From Methanosarcina sp. MTP4 (GTDB taxonomy: Archaea > Halobacteriota > Methanosarcinia > Methanosarcinales > Methanosarcinaceae), in contig NZ_CP009505.1 in assembly GCF_000970045.1 (NCBI RefSeq), positions 1 to 64,000 of the forward strand: a stretch of DNA of 64,000 nucleotides. The letters run 5' to 3'. Both the position numbers and the translations under genes were made by a program. This document shows, in pieces, positions 1 to 8,379 of this stretch (within the stretch, counting starts at the first letter, position 1; each line of letters begins with the position of its first letter). The notes beneath the pieces are model-generated. The model saw nothing but the letters and a program-made list of their open reading frames with translations, did no database searches and was not told the DNA's origin.

Positions 1-21
1 TCCATTGGAAACGGGGGGGTC
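1..21 (+). promoter_or_regulatory. Origin recognition box (ORB), cut by left edge
   Basis: The bases TCCATTGGAAACGGGGGGGT match the archaeal ORB layout: a TCCAxTGGAAAC dyad followed by a G-rich string. Orc1/Cdc6 binds such elements with the winged helix on the dyad and the AAA+ domain on the G-string. It lies about 940 bp upstream of orc1/cdc6, as in many archaeal origins. The element touches the window edge, so its 5' extent is unknown. Confidence 0.6.
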
Positions 22-59
22 TTCACCATAACTATTAATAAGGTTTACTTCCATTGCAT

Positions 60-487
60 CTACTGCAAATGTGGTCCTATGTCGGTTATTTATATACCGA
101 TATCACCTTAAATTTTGGTCAAAGAGGAGGGAAGGGTACAGGAAGTTATCAGGATTTGAGGTTCCTGAAGACTTATGTCCCCAAATCGGTTATGGTGCAA
201 AGACTGCGGAATCCCTATTGTTGAACTCCGATTGCCAGGTCTTTGTCTATAATCGAAACTTCATTTCCATTCACAGGGTCCTTTTTGCCAAATTTCAATC
301 AGGAGTGAATGGTTAAAAAATGGATCTTCCGATTCAAAAAACTTACAAATAACACTTTAATACAATGCTTGGTATCTCTCTCCACTATTCCATTGGTAAG
401 GAAGTTAATTCGGAGGAGCAGGAGATGGGATCAGGCATGGAAAAACCGTGGAAATGAATTAGATCTTACATCGGGTCTGGTTTTTAT
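60..487. other. Intergenic, no convincing gene
   Basis: This stretch lies between two ORB-like sites. Open frames exist on both strands, but none shows a recognisable domain, ribosome binding site or coding-like composition. A reverse-strand frame starting with ATG at 59 could begin a gene running off the left edge; only 19 codons are visible. I see origin-type, AT-rich non-coding DNA. Confidence 0.5.
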
Positions 488-498
488 GACCCCCCCGT
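488..498 (-). promoter_or_regulatory. ORB half-site (G-string), inverted
   Basis: Read on the reverse strand, ACGGGGGGGTC is identical to the G-string part of the ORB at the left edge, in opposite orientation and about 470 bp away. The TTCCA dyad half is degenerate here. Inverted ORBs flanking an AT-rich stretch are typical of archaeal origins, so I read it as part of the same origin, with modest confidence. Confidence 0.4.
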
Positions 499-640
499 GA
501 AAAAACTCTACTTACCTGTCACTCCCAGGGTATGAAGATTGCCTGATTCAAAGGGCTCCGTTTCCGGGGTCCTCAAGATTCAGAACCCGTAATTACAGAA
601 TCCCGGGATGACATATTCTGCAATCCGATGCTTCCGGATA

Positions 641-730
641 TCATAATACATCGAATCATAATACATCGAATCATAATACATCGAATCATAATACATCGAA
701 TCATAATACATCGAATCATAATACATCGAA
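641..730. repeat. Six perfect 15-bp tandem repeats upstream of orc1/cdc6
   Basis: The unit TCATAATACATCGAA is repeated six times without mismatch. The array sits 230 bp upstream of the orc1/cdc6 start and between the ORB-like sites and the gene. It could be origin iterons or simply one of the many short tandem arrays found in intergenic DNA throughout this window. Confidence 0.9.
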
Positions 731-959
731 ATTTGCATGTAATTCCTGCGTTCACGACTAAATTAACCCCAACGACTAACTTGATCTCCGGATCCAGAAA
801 GCTGTAGATTTAAACGGCAGGTTTCAAGTTTAAAGCTGCTAAATTAAATCGTTTGAAAATGAAGTTGTAAAATGCTCGTAGTGGTTTAAAATTGTGCGAA
901 TTCACTCCTAATACATTCCAGTTGTTTGCGATTAATTTGTTGCAAGAAGAGGGTCATTC

Positions 960-2204
960 ATGATGAAAGCTCAATCATTAGACGGGCTGTTCGAAAAATT
1001 ACTTGACGGACAGTCAATTTTCAAAAACAAAGAGGTCCTTCGACCTTCATACACTCCGGACCTGTTACTCCACCGGAATGAACAGATCAATAGCCTTGCA
1101 ACCATTCTGGTCTCTGCGTTGAGGGGTGAGACTCCTTCCAACGTGCTGATCTACGGAAAAACAGGGACTGGAAAAACTGCCGTGACCCGCTATGTGGGAA
1201 AAGAACTGGAAAGGGTGAGTGAAGACAAGTCGATCTTTTGCTCGGTGGTCTACATCAACTGTGAGGTCATCGACACGCAGTACCGGCTTCTTGCAAACCT
1301 TGCCCGGCATTTCGAGGAAGAGGTCCCTATGACCGGGTGGCCCACGGATCAGGTCTTTATGAAGTTCAAGGAGGCGATTGATTCCAGGGACCAGGTCATT
1401 ATCATAATTCTGGACGAGATTGATAAGCTGATCAAGAAAGGGGACGATGTCCTCTACAACCTCTCCCGGATCAACACGGACCTGCGCAAGGCCAAGGTCA
1501 GCATGATCGGGGTGTCCAACGACCTGAAGTTTACGGAGTTTCTGGACCCGAGAGTCAAGAGTTCCCTGGGAGAGGAAGAACTGATCTTCCCGCCCTACGA
1601 CGCCGAGCAGATCAGCGATATCCTGAAGCAGAGGGCTAAGATGGCCTATAACGACGGGGTCCTGGGCGAGATGGTAATCCCTCTATGTTCTGCCTTTGCT
1701 GCTCAGGAACACGGGGATGCCCGGAGAGCTCTTGACCTCCTGAGAGTTTCAGGGGAAATTACCGAGCGGGAAAATCATCCCCAGGTCCTTGAAGAGCACG
1801 TGCGCCGCGCCCAGGAAAAGATCGAAGTCGACCGCGTGGTGGAAGTGGTGAGGACTCTTCCTACCCAATCCAAGCTCGTACTCTACAGCATCATCCTGCT
1901 CCGGAACCGGGGTAAGGAAGGTAAGAACATCACCACAGGGGAAATGTATAACGTCTACAGGCAGCTCTGTCACCACATCGACGTGGATATCCTGACTCAG
2001 CGCAGGGTAACGGACCTCATGTCCGAACTCGACATGCTGGGCATCGTAAACGCAGTTGTGGTAAGCAAAGGCCGCTACGGCCGGACCAAGGAAATTTCCC
2101 TCAGCGTTCCTGTGGAAAACACTCGCAAGGTGCTCCTTGAGGACTACCGCTTAAAGCCTCTTGTTGACTTCAAGACCTCCGTCTTTAACAAGATGTTCTC
2201 ATGA
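960..2204 (+). CDS. cdc6: Orc1/Cdc6 replication initiator
   Basis: This 414-residue AAA+ ATPase is the archaeal Orc1/Cdc6 initiator, which binds ORB elements, opens the origin and recruits MCM. The Walker A motif YGKTGTGKT is at residues 65-73 and Walker B IIIILDEID at 147-155. The last ~100 residues form the winged-helix DNA-binding domain. Length is normal for the family. Two adjacent ATG codons (960, 963) could start it; the upstream AAGAAGAGGG is only a weak ribosome binding site. ORB-like elements and iterons lie directly upstream, as expected when the initiator gene adjoins its own origin. A second Orc1 paralogue may lie outside the window. Confidence 0.96.
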   Translation: MMKAQSLDGLFEKLLDGQSIFKNKEVLRPSYTPDLLLHRNEQINSLATILVSALRGETPSNVLIYGKTGTGKTAVTRYVGKELERVSEDKSIFCSVVYINCEVIDTQYRLLANLARHFEEEVPMTGWPTDQVFMKFKEAIDSRDQVIIIILDEIDKLIKKGDDVLYNLSRINTDLRKAKVSMIGVSNDLKFTEFLDPRVKSSLGEEELIFPPYDAEQISDILKQRAKMAYNDGVLGEMVIPLCSAFAAQEHGDARRALDLLRVSGEITERENHPQVLEEHVRRAQEKIEVDRVVEVVRTLPTQSKLVLYSIILLRNRGKEGKNITTGEMYNVYRQLCHHIDVDILTQRRVTDLMSELDMLGIVNAVVVSKGRYGRTKEISLSVPVENTRKVLLEDYRLKPLVDFKTSVFNKMFS

Positions 2205-2250
2205 AAGAGGTTTATAATTTATAATTGGGCATGGGATGGGTTCTTTCTTC

Positions 2251-2258
2251 CTTCCTTT
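2251..2258. repeat. Target site duplication, left copy (CTTCCTTT)
   Basis: These eight bases directly abut the left inverted repeat and are repeated exactly at 3986-3993 abutting the right one. The target lies in a pyrimidine-rich intergenic tract. Confidence 0.93.
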
Positions 2259-3985
2259 GTAACAATTCACGTTTTAGAAGATTTCCAGATTAATTTTTAA
2301 ACTTTGTTCAAAGGTCCGCAACTAAAAAATAATATTTTCAAAACATTTTTTTACTTTGAAAAATATATTAGCCATTCAATGAAGAACGTTCCTCAAGATG
2401 AAACAAAAAACATGAAGGAACAAGTAAGTGATTTGGAACAAAAAATCACACAATTAAAGGAAGAACTCGAAAAAGAGCGTAACGAGAAGCAAAGCAGTTT
2501 GCAGCACGTAGAAAAGCTCAAAACAGAGAATGACAACCTCACAAAGCAAACTGAACGCTTCAAAGAGCGTGCAAAAAACCTCAGAAATGAAAATAAATAT
2601 CTCAAAAAACAACTTGCTCAATTTTAGGGTTCTGCACCTGTTCTCGCATCATCTGACAAGACTTCTGAAGCAGGTGGTGTTCCATCATCTAAAACTTATT
2701 ACCGGCGAAATAGACAGGAAGGGCCGAAAAAAGCCAGAGGTGGTCAGCCTGGACATGTTGGACACGGGCGAAAAACACCAATTCCCAACTCTCCTCCTAT
2801 ATATATCAAAACGGAAGAATGTCCATGTTGCGGCACTCCTCTGGGCAAACCTGTTAAAGGTGCCAAAGAAACCCGTACCATCACTGAAATCCCAGTTCCA
2901 AAACCTACTATCTTTGAAATTATTTATCAAAGATATTGGTGCAAAAAGTGCAAAAAGATGGTTCGTGGAGAAGTTTCATGGATACCACCAAACCAGGAGT
3001 TTGGACCTTCTATAGCTTCATGGGTTGCTTATCAGCGAATGTTAGGATTGAGTATAGAAAAGATTCAATCCAGCTTGTATGAGACATATAATATCAAGAT
3101 TAGTAGAGCCACTGTGCTTAAACTGGAAAAATGGGTGGCAGATACACTTCAGGAAGACTATGAGAAACTCCATAAAGAAATAGTAAGATCAAAGGCTGTC
3201 AATGGCGACGAAACGGGATTTAGGATAAACGGTAAGAATAGCTGGTTATGGGGTTTTACTTCTTTATTAGGTACTTACTATAAAGTTTCTCCAACTCGTG
3301 GTCACATAGTACCGGAAAGAATACTTGAAGGATTTAAAGGTGTTCTGGGAAGAGATGCCTGGAAACCGTATGATGTAGTAAAATGTGCGGGACATCAGCT
3401 TGACCTTCTTCATGTGAATAGGTGGTTGGAAAGAGCTGAAATTAAACACAAGATAGAACCTCGAAGTCTTTTAACATCCAAGCCTGCAAAAAGGACAAAA
3501 CCTGGAAGACCACCTAAAAAGTTCATAGAATTCGTTGATGGTGTTCGATCAATTCTGAAAAGAGCAATTGAGTTCACGCAGAAAGATCCGCCTCCATCAA
3601 TGGAAAAACGTAAAAATGCTTGTAAAGAGTTCCAAAAAGAGATGAAGGCTCTACTCAATAGACAATGGACTGATGTGGATGTCATCAGAATATCAAAAGA
3701 GCTTCGAAAGAGACAGTCCATGCTATTTACGTTCATGGAATTTGAGGGAGTACCCTGGCACAATAATGACGCAGAGCGTGCGATGCGTAAAGGAGTATTG
3801 CATAGGAAAATTAGTGGTGGGAGAAGGACATGGTACGGTGCTGGAGTATTTGAAGTGCTTCTGAGTATTTATGAGACGTCAAAGATGAGGGGGAAAAGAT
3901 TTATGGAAATGTTGAAGGAAAAATTTGAGATACCTCCGAATGAAAGGAGTAGAAATACCTCAGCTTCTTAAACGTGAATTGTTAC
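2259..3985 (+). mobile_element. IS66-family insertion sequence, complete
   Basis: The element is 1,727 bp. Its ends are 22-bp inverted repeats at 2259-2280 and 3964-3985, starting GTAACAATTCACGTTT and differing at one base; GTAA termini are typical of IS66. It is flanked by perfect 8-bp direct repeats CTTCCTTT (2251-2258 and 3986-3993), the target duplication length of IS66. It encodes a single TnpC-type transposase and no TnpA/TnpB, like the single-gene branch of the family. The transposase stop codon lies inside the right inverted repeat. Perfect duplication and nearly identical ends indicate recent insertion between cdc6 and the next gene. Confidence 0.95.
2379..3971 (+). CDS. tnpC: IS66-family transposase (TnpC) with in-frame UAG
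   Basis: One continuous frame encodes a ~530-residue IS66 transposase, interrupted only by TAG at 2625-2627 (codon 83). Before the stop is a charged coiled coil. After it come a GGQPGH linker, a zinc finger (CPCCG...CKKCKK) and the DDE domain with GDETGFR, and HNNDAERAMRKG near the C-terminus. The downstream frame has no good start for 110 codons, and zinc-finger residues precede its first ATG (2958), so the two halves are one gene. In Methanosarcina, UAG can be decoded as pyrrolysine, giving full-length protein; otherwise this is a nonsense mutant. ATG 2379 is the likeliest start; TTG 2304 and ATG 2412 are alternatives. Confidence 0.88.
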
Positions 3986-3993
3986 CTTCCTTT

Positions 3994-4207
3994 CTTCCTT
4001 CCTTTTTCACTTCCCTTCAGGAAAAACCCACCAGAGTCCTTTACCGGCTCTGCTAGAATTTTTGTGAGTTGTTTTCTTCTTTTCTTCATTTTTTTATTAG
4101 CTTTCACCTTTTTTTTCGTTCGTTCAGGAAATAATATATATGATCCTGTGGTTTGACTACGATCATGTTATAAACTTTATAAATCGGCCTCTACGTTTCA
4201 CGATTCA
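3994..4207. other. Intergenic with putative TATA element
   Basis: This is the remainder of the intergenic region split by the IS66 insertion. It holds pyrimidine-rich tracts and AT-rich elements (AATAATATATATG near 4130), which may be a promoter for the downstream UPF0200 gene. No gene is visible. Confidence 0.4.
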
Positions 4208-4272
4208 AATTAAAAGGTTCAATTAAAAGGTTCAATTAAAAGGTTCAATTAAAAGGTTCAATTAAAAGGTTC
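4208..4272. repeat. Five 13-bp tandem repeats in the UPF0200 leader
   Basis: The unit AATTAAAAGGTTC is repeated five times perfectly, followed by a degenerate copy up to 4285. The array ends about 20 bp before the ATG of the next gene. Each copy carries AAAGGT, which resembles a weak ribosome binding site, so the array is part of the mRNA leader. Confidence 0.9.
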
Positions 4273-4292
4273 AAATTAAAGGATAATTTATA

Positions 4293-4853
4293 ATGAAGAT
4301 CATAGCGTTCGTAGGCATGCCTGCCTCAGGAAAATCCGAAGCTGCCAGGACTGCCGTTGAAATGGGCATTCCCGTGGTTAACATGGGGGACGTGATCCGA
4401 AAGGAAGTGCTGAGACGGGGGCTTGAGCCCAGTGACGCCAACACCGGGATGGTTGCAACGGATCTCCGGAAATGTGAAGGCATGGACGCCGTTGCCAAAC
4501 GTTGCATTTCCCAGATCCAGGAGACAGACTCGGAACTCCTGGTCGTGGACGGGGTTCGCGGGATTGCCGAACTTGAATGCTTCAGGCGGGAATTTGGAAA
4601 AAAGTTTGTCCTGGTTGCCATCTACGCTCCCCTTGATACCCGTTTTGATAGGGTTCAGAATCGGGGCAGAAGTGATGACATGGACAGTATTGATGGCCTC
4701 CGCAACAGGGACGAGCGTGAACTTGGTTGGGGCATGGGAGACGCCATCATAGCTTCCAATGCCGAAATCGAAAACGATTCCACTCTTGAAGTCTTCAAAG
4801 AGAAAGTTATTGCAGTCCTGAAAAACTATTCCGGAGAAAATCCGGTAGAGTAA
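4293..4853 (+). CDS. UPF0200 P-loop nucleotide kinase-like protein
   Basis: This 186-residue protein starts with a P-loop (FVGMPASGKSEAA, residues 6-18) and continues with a DVIRKE segment and an arginine-rich lid region (NRGRSDDMD), like nucleoside-monophosphate and dephospho-CoA kinases. It belongs to the archaeal UPF0200 family, whose substrate I cannot state. It is followed at 129 bp by UPF0201 on the same strand, a pairing that suggests a linked role. The start ATG at 4293 gives a protein that begins exactly at the P-loop strand, as expected. The upstream leader contains the 13-bp repeat array. Confidence 0.85.
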   Translation: MKIIAFVGMPASGKSEAARTAVEMGIPVVNMGDVIRKEVLRRGLEPSDANTGMVATDLRKCEGMDAVAKRCISQIQETDSELLVVDGVRGIAELECFRREFGKKFVLVAIYAPLDTRFDRVQNRGRSDDMDSIDGLRNRDERELGWGMGDAIIASNAEIENDSTLEVFKEKVIAVLKNYSGENPVE

Positions 4854-4981
4854 TTCATTTAATAACCCTGCTCATGTAAACCATTAGTATGAACCCACGG
4901 ATCAGGTCTATCAGCTAAATCCATGTAGTAATTCTATCAGCCAAATCCACGGAGTAATTCTATCAGTTAAGGAGTTAATTC

Positions 4982-5470
4982 ATGATACACGTCGAGGTTT
5001 CAGCAGCCGTATATCCCACAGAAGATCCTGAAAAGGTTTCCGGGGCAATCTTGAAGCTTTTTTCAGGTATTGAAATTGAAAGGATAGCTTCCGAAGCCGA
5101 AAAATCCGAATCAGGAGATGCCGGGTCTTTACCTTCCTTTTACCTCTTAGGGGAGGGAGGTTTTGACCTCCTGTTTACCCTGCACGGGCTCATCCGCAGG
5201 GAATTTATCATAGACAGCATGCGCAATAAAGCCTTCAATAAAGGTCTCTCCTCTGACGGCCTCTCTGTTAACTTTTTGCTCAACAAGCAGGCGGCTTTTG
5301 TGGGGGTCCCCAGCGTTCCTGCAGAAAAAGAGCCTATAGGGTCAATTGAGGTCAGCGTCAGGGCAGACTCTCCCGAGGAAATGGAGCGGCTTTTTGAGTG
5401 GCTCCTGCCTCTTACCGAAGACGGGAAACCGGTTGTTGAAGTGGGAATGGACTACGTGGAAAGGGACTGA
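4982..5470 (+). CDS. UPF0201 (DUF54) family protein
   Basis: This 162-residue protein resembles the archaeal UPF0201 family, small alpha/beta proteins suggested to bind RNA; the biochemical role is not established. It opens MIHVEVSAAVYPTEDPEKV and contains the conserved hydrophobic core with RREFIIDSMR near the middle. The start is set by AAGGAGTTAATTC directly upstream, a good ribosome binding site. It follows UPF0200 on the same strand, with a short duplicated leader (ATCAGC(T/C)AAATCCA...GTAATTCT repeats) between. Function is inferred from family only. Confidence 0.8.
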   Translation: MIHVEVSAAVYPTEDPEKVSGAILKLFSGIEIERIASEAEKSESGDAGSLPSFYLLGEGGFDLLFTLHGLIRREFIIDSMRNKAFNKGLSSDGLSVNFLLNKQAAFVGVPSVPAEKEPIGSIEVSVRADSPEEMERLFEWLLPLTEDGKPVVEVGMDYVERD

Positions 5471-5498
5471 AAAGTTAATTATATCTGACTTCCCGCCA

Positions 5499-5618
5499 AC
5501 ATCTTTACGTCCCATATCTTTACGTCCTACATCTTTACGTCCCATATCTTTACGTCCTACATCTTTACGTCCTACATCTTTACGTCCTACATCTTTACGT
5601 CCTACATCTTTACGTCCC
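5499..5618. repeat. Eight 15-bp tandem repeats
   Basis: Eight copies of ACATCTTTACGTCCT, two of them starting ATATC and three ending in C, fill the space between UPF0201 and the next gene. The array is 43 bp upstream of the next start codon. It has no spacers, so it is not a CRISPR array. Confidence 0.9.
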
Positions 5619-5660
5619 GCACTTCTATGCAAATCAATGGAAAAGGAATGAATTGTCGTC

Positions 5661-6434
5661 ATGCAGCTTCATCGAATCAGTTTTTCTTCGCGGTCGGTTG
5701 TTGAAGACCCCTTCAAATGGGCCTACACGCTTGAAGACCACGGGTATACGGGCTGGGAGATAGTGCAGGAAGGTTCCCAGTGCCTGAACAGTAAGACCAT
5801 CCAGAACGTGCAAAACATTCATGAGACCACAAACCTGGAGCTGACCCTGCACCTGCCCTTCTCGGACATGAACCTGGCAGGTTTGAACGATTCCATCCGG
5901 GGGGAGGTCATCCGTCAGATGAAGCACTACCTGACCCTGGCCTCGAACTACGTTAACCTGGCAGTGGTCCACCCCGGCTACCTCTCTCCCTACGGGGCAC
6001 AGGTCCCGTACGAGGCCTACCAGACAAACCTTGCCTCCCTTACGGAGATCTGTGACTTTGCCGCGGATTTCGGGATCTTGGTAGCCGTTGAAAACATGCC
6101 CGATTTCCCCAAAATCTTTGGGAAATACCCGGATGAAATGCACGAGATGCTCGATGCCGTCGGAAGCCATAACGTGGGTTTCACCTTTGACGTGGGGCAT
6201 GCCAACACCGTGAGGCTTATAGACGAGTTCCTGGACCAGTTAGGGGGCCGGATTTCCCACGTGCACATCCACGACAACATGGGAGAAAAAGACGAGCACC
6301 TCCCCCTGGGGGAAGGCACTGTGGACTGGAAATCAGTCATGGAAAAACTCTCGGATTATAAAGGGATCTTCGTAACGGAAATGGCTTCTGTAGAAGAAGG
6401 GGTCAAAAGCCTTGAATTTTTAAGGAATCTGTAA
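5661..6434 (+). CDS. Sugar phosphate isomerase/epimerase-like TIM-barrel protein
   Basis: This 257-residue protein belongs to the xylose-isomerase-like TIM-barrel/AP endonuclease 2 superfamily. Diagnostic segments are VVHPGY (~94-99), VAVENMP (~141-147), GFTFDVGHAN (~173-182), and HVHIHDN (~199-205) followed by HLPLGEGTVDW. These carry the metal-binding His, Glu and Asp residues of the family. Substrate is unknown; an endonuclease IV-type repair role cannot be excluded but the protein lacks the fuller endonuclease IV signature set. AAAGGAATG about 15 bases upstream is a weak ribosome binding site. The gene stands alone on the plus strand and converges with the next. Confidence 0.85.
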   Translation: MQLHRISFSSRSVVEDPFKWAYTLEDHGYTGWEIVQEGSQCLNSKTIQNVQNIHETTNLELTLHLPFSDMNLAGLNDSIRGEVIRQMKHYLTLASNYVNLAVVHPGYLSPYGAQVPYEAYQTNLASLTEICDFAADFGILVAVENMPDFPKIFGKYPDEMHEMLDAVGSHNVGFTFDVGHANTVRLIDEFLDQLGGRISHVHIHDNMGEKDEHLPLGEGTVDWKSVMEKLSDYKGIFVTEMASVEEGVKSLEFLRNL

Positions 6435-6516
6435 GGTAATGAAGAAGATTATGAAGAAGGTTATCAAGATTATCAAGAAATTGTAATGTAAATTACTCAC
6501 TCGTCTTCTTTCTTCT

Positions 6517-7020
6517 TCAACTTTCTTCTTTTCCTTTCAGGTACTCGACCCAGTCCCCGCTCTCAACCTTTTCAGTCCCGGTTTTATCATCGTAAACGTA
6601 AATGATGGCCCTTAATTTCTGTCCCCCTATTTCCAGACTCACGTATTCCCTGTGGTAGCCCCCGAAAAGTTCCATGTAATCAATGGATTTTGCAATTTCA
6701 AGCTGCTGTTTTCCTGAAAACTTCCGGACTTCGGCGAGTACGGAGTCTCCTTCCGAGGGGTAGACGGCAGGGTAGGGGCCAAGGGAGTAGAGAGCGTACC
6801 CTTTTATTCTGGCGGTCCCCAGGAATTCCGACCTGCCTGACAGGTCAAAGCGCCTGCTGTTGTAGAGTCCTTCTCGGAGGGAGCCGTAAAGGGCCATTAT
6901 CATTTCTTTTTCTTCCGGCCTCTCGTAGGAGCGCTGCCAGCAGATATTTTTATGAAAGACGTTTCCGAAGAGACCCTTCTCCCTTTCCGGGGCTTTTTCC
7001 TGGCTTGAATCGTTTTCCAT
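6517..7020 (-). CDS. Gamma-glutamylcyclotransferase-like (AIG2/GGCT fold) protein
   Basis: This 167-residue protein carries the GGCT/AIG2 fold signature ALYGSLREG at about residues 43-51, followed by YPAVYPSEGDSVLAEV and the LFGGYHREYV segment. Members release 5-oxoproline from gamma-glutamyl compounds, but many have unknown substrates. The fold normally begins at the MALYGSL strand, so the first ~40 residues are either an extension or the true start is Met40/Met42 (near 6903); neither has a strong ribosome binding site. It lies 30 bp downstream of the SelB-like gene and is probably cotranscribed with it. Confidence 0.75.
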   Translation of the reverse strand: MENDSSQEKAPEREKGLFGNVFHKNICWQRSYERPEEKEMIMALYGSLREGLYNSRRFDLSGRSEFLGTARIKGYALYSLGPYPAVYPSEGDSVLAEVRKFSGKQQLEIAKSIDYMELFGGYHREYVSLEIGGQKLRAIIYVYDDKTGTEKVESGDWVEYLKGKEES

Positions 7021-7050
7021 GAAGAATTCCCTTTGAAGAATTCCCTTATC

Positions 7051-8103
7051 TCATTTTGAGAAACCGTAGCCTGCAAAGCGCTGGGTCAGGTCCAGGTTTG
7101 CCAGCAGGAAGCGGTCCTCTTTGCTGTAGGCGACCTTCTTGTTTCCTGAGAGTTCCAGAACGCAGGTACTTCCGGGCAGGGCTTCTTTTGCTTCTTCCCC
7201 GTCCACTAGGATCTTTTCCACGCGCACGGGTTCGGACTGCAGGCCCACGAAGAGGTGAAGCACGCTTGCGAGTTCGACTTTTTTGGTGAACTTCGAGAAG
7301 GTGCACTCCAGGATGTAGTCAGTAGTAACGGTCTCCTTATCCGAGATGATAAAGCCCCTCTCGATATCCTTTGCCTGGACGTTTTTCAGGCGCATCCCTA
7401 CTCTGGTGCCGGTGGGGGCTTCGGTGATGTCTACGTCGTGGCTCTGGATGGAGCGGATTTCGATGTCCCTGTCCAGGGGGAAGATTTTGGTTTTGTCCTT
7501 GTCCTTTGAGATGCCCTGTTTGGTAACCCCGAGCACTACACAGCCTTTCCCGGTAACATTAAAGGCGTGGTCTATGAATACGCGGGCAGGCAGGTCATTC
7601 AATTTTACCTGTTCTGCTTCAATTTCTGTTGCCATGGAGTTGATTAAGGCTTTGAGCTCGTCCACTCCTTCAAAGGGGTTCTTTGCGCTCCTGTTCGTGT
7701 TAATGGCGATGCAGTCCCAGCCCTCCAGTGCGGTACCTGCGGTGATCTGTTTGATCTTTGCCTTGAGTTCGTCAATGGCGAACATGTGGGTGGTATCGGA
7801 CATTGTCAGGGCAATGATCCCATGCTTGAAACCCAGCAGGTCCATGGCGATGATGCATTCTCCCGTATGGGCGTCCATGCCTGTTGAGGGGATACAGAGG
7901 ACTGCCATGTCTGAAATGTTCAGCGCCGTGATCAGGGATTTCAGGGTTTTCGGATAACTGTGGGGGTCGATAAAGGCAAGTTTAGGGGTTTCTTTGTCGT
8001 TGTTGTACAGGGTGATGTCCGAATGCGTTCCTTTTTTCCCGAGGTTTGCGGCAAGGGTGGTCCTTCCGCTCTGTTCTGTCCCGATAATTGCGATATTTGC
8101 CAT
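7051..8103 (-). CDS. SelB/EF-Tu-like protein with degenerate GTPase domain
   Basis: This 350-residue protein has the architecture of archaeal SelB/EF-Tu: a G domain to ~185, then domain II (FIDHAFNVTGKGCVVLG, EIRSIQSHDVDITEA, GTRVGMRLKNV, DIERGFIIS) and domain III. The GTPase motifs are altered. The P-loop is GTEQSGRT, with Arg in place of the essential Lys. The G3 DxxG is DPHS, and the NKxD-like motif reads TMSD. It may therefore bind GTP poorly or not at all. Its role is not established; in an organism likely to read UAG as pyrrolysine, a recoding-related or tRNA-binding role is a tempting inference only. It is short for SelB, lacking domain IV. AAGGGA precedes the start. Confidence 0.8.
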   Translation of the reverse strand: MANIAIIGTEQSGRTTLAANLGKKGTHSDITLYNNDKETPKLAFIDPHSYPKTLKSLITALNISDMAVLCIPSTGMDAHTGECIIAMDLLGFKHGIIALTMSDTTHMFAIDELKAKIKQITAGTALEGWDCIAINTNRSAKNPFEGVDELKALINSMATEIEAEQVKLNDLPARVFIDHAFNVTGKGCVVLGVTKQGISKDKDKTKIFPLDRDIEIRSIQSHDVDITEAPTGTRVGMRLKNVQAKDIERGFIISDKETVTTDYILECTFSKFTKKVELASVLHLFVGLQSEPVRVEKILVDGEEAKEALPGSTCVLELSGNKKVAYSKEDRFLLANLDLTQRFAGYGFSK

Positions 8104-8379
8104 GGTGGGTCCCTTTCAGGTGTTGTGTGAATAGATAGTTCTGTGAATGGATTTGTGTGAACTTGGATAGTTCTGTGGATGGATTTCTGTGAATGATAAC
8201 TCTGTAAATATCCTGTGAATAGGTAGGGATACGTAAATAGAAGGTTTTGTTTCTGCCACTGGTATTAATATACTGCAATATATTTCTTTGCGAAATTTTC
8301 CGGGGAAAAGTCATCAGGACGTCATCATGGCTAGCATTCACGGAAAAAAAGGATTTTGGGTAATTTTCCCCTAACAAAG
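8104..8379. promoter_or_regulatory. Intergenic upstream of the SelB-like gene
   Basis: The region holds degenerate repeats of (A/T)CTGTGAATGGATTTGTGTGAA type near 8120-8225. On the reverse strand AT-rich promoter-like sequence (TATTGCAGTATATTAATACC) lies at about 8262-8281. No gene is visible. Confidence 0.4.

Noticed and set aside
71-500. Two plus-strand frames near the left edge
   Set aside because: No ribosome binding site, domain or coding-like composition; they overlap the inferred origin.
2958-3971. Treating the downstream part of the IS66 transposase as a separate gene
   Set aside because: Its first ATG is inside the conserved zinc-finger region and the upstream same-frame sequence encodes family-specific residues, so it is one gene with a UAG.
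5499-5618. CRISPR-like periodic repeats
   Set aside because: Units are directly adjacent without unique spacers, and no cas gene is nearby; the same holds for all other tandem arrays here.
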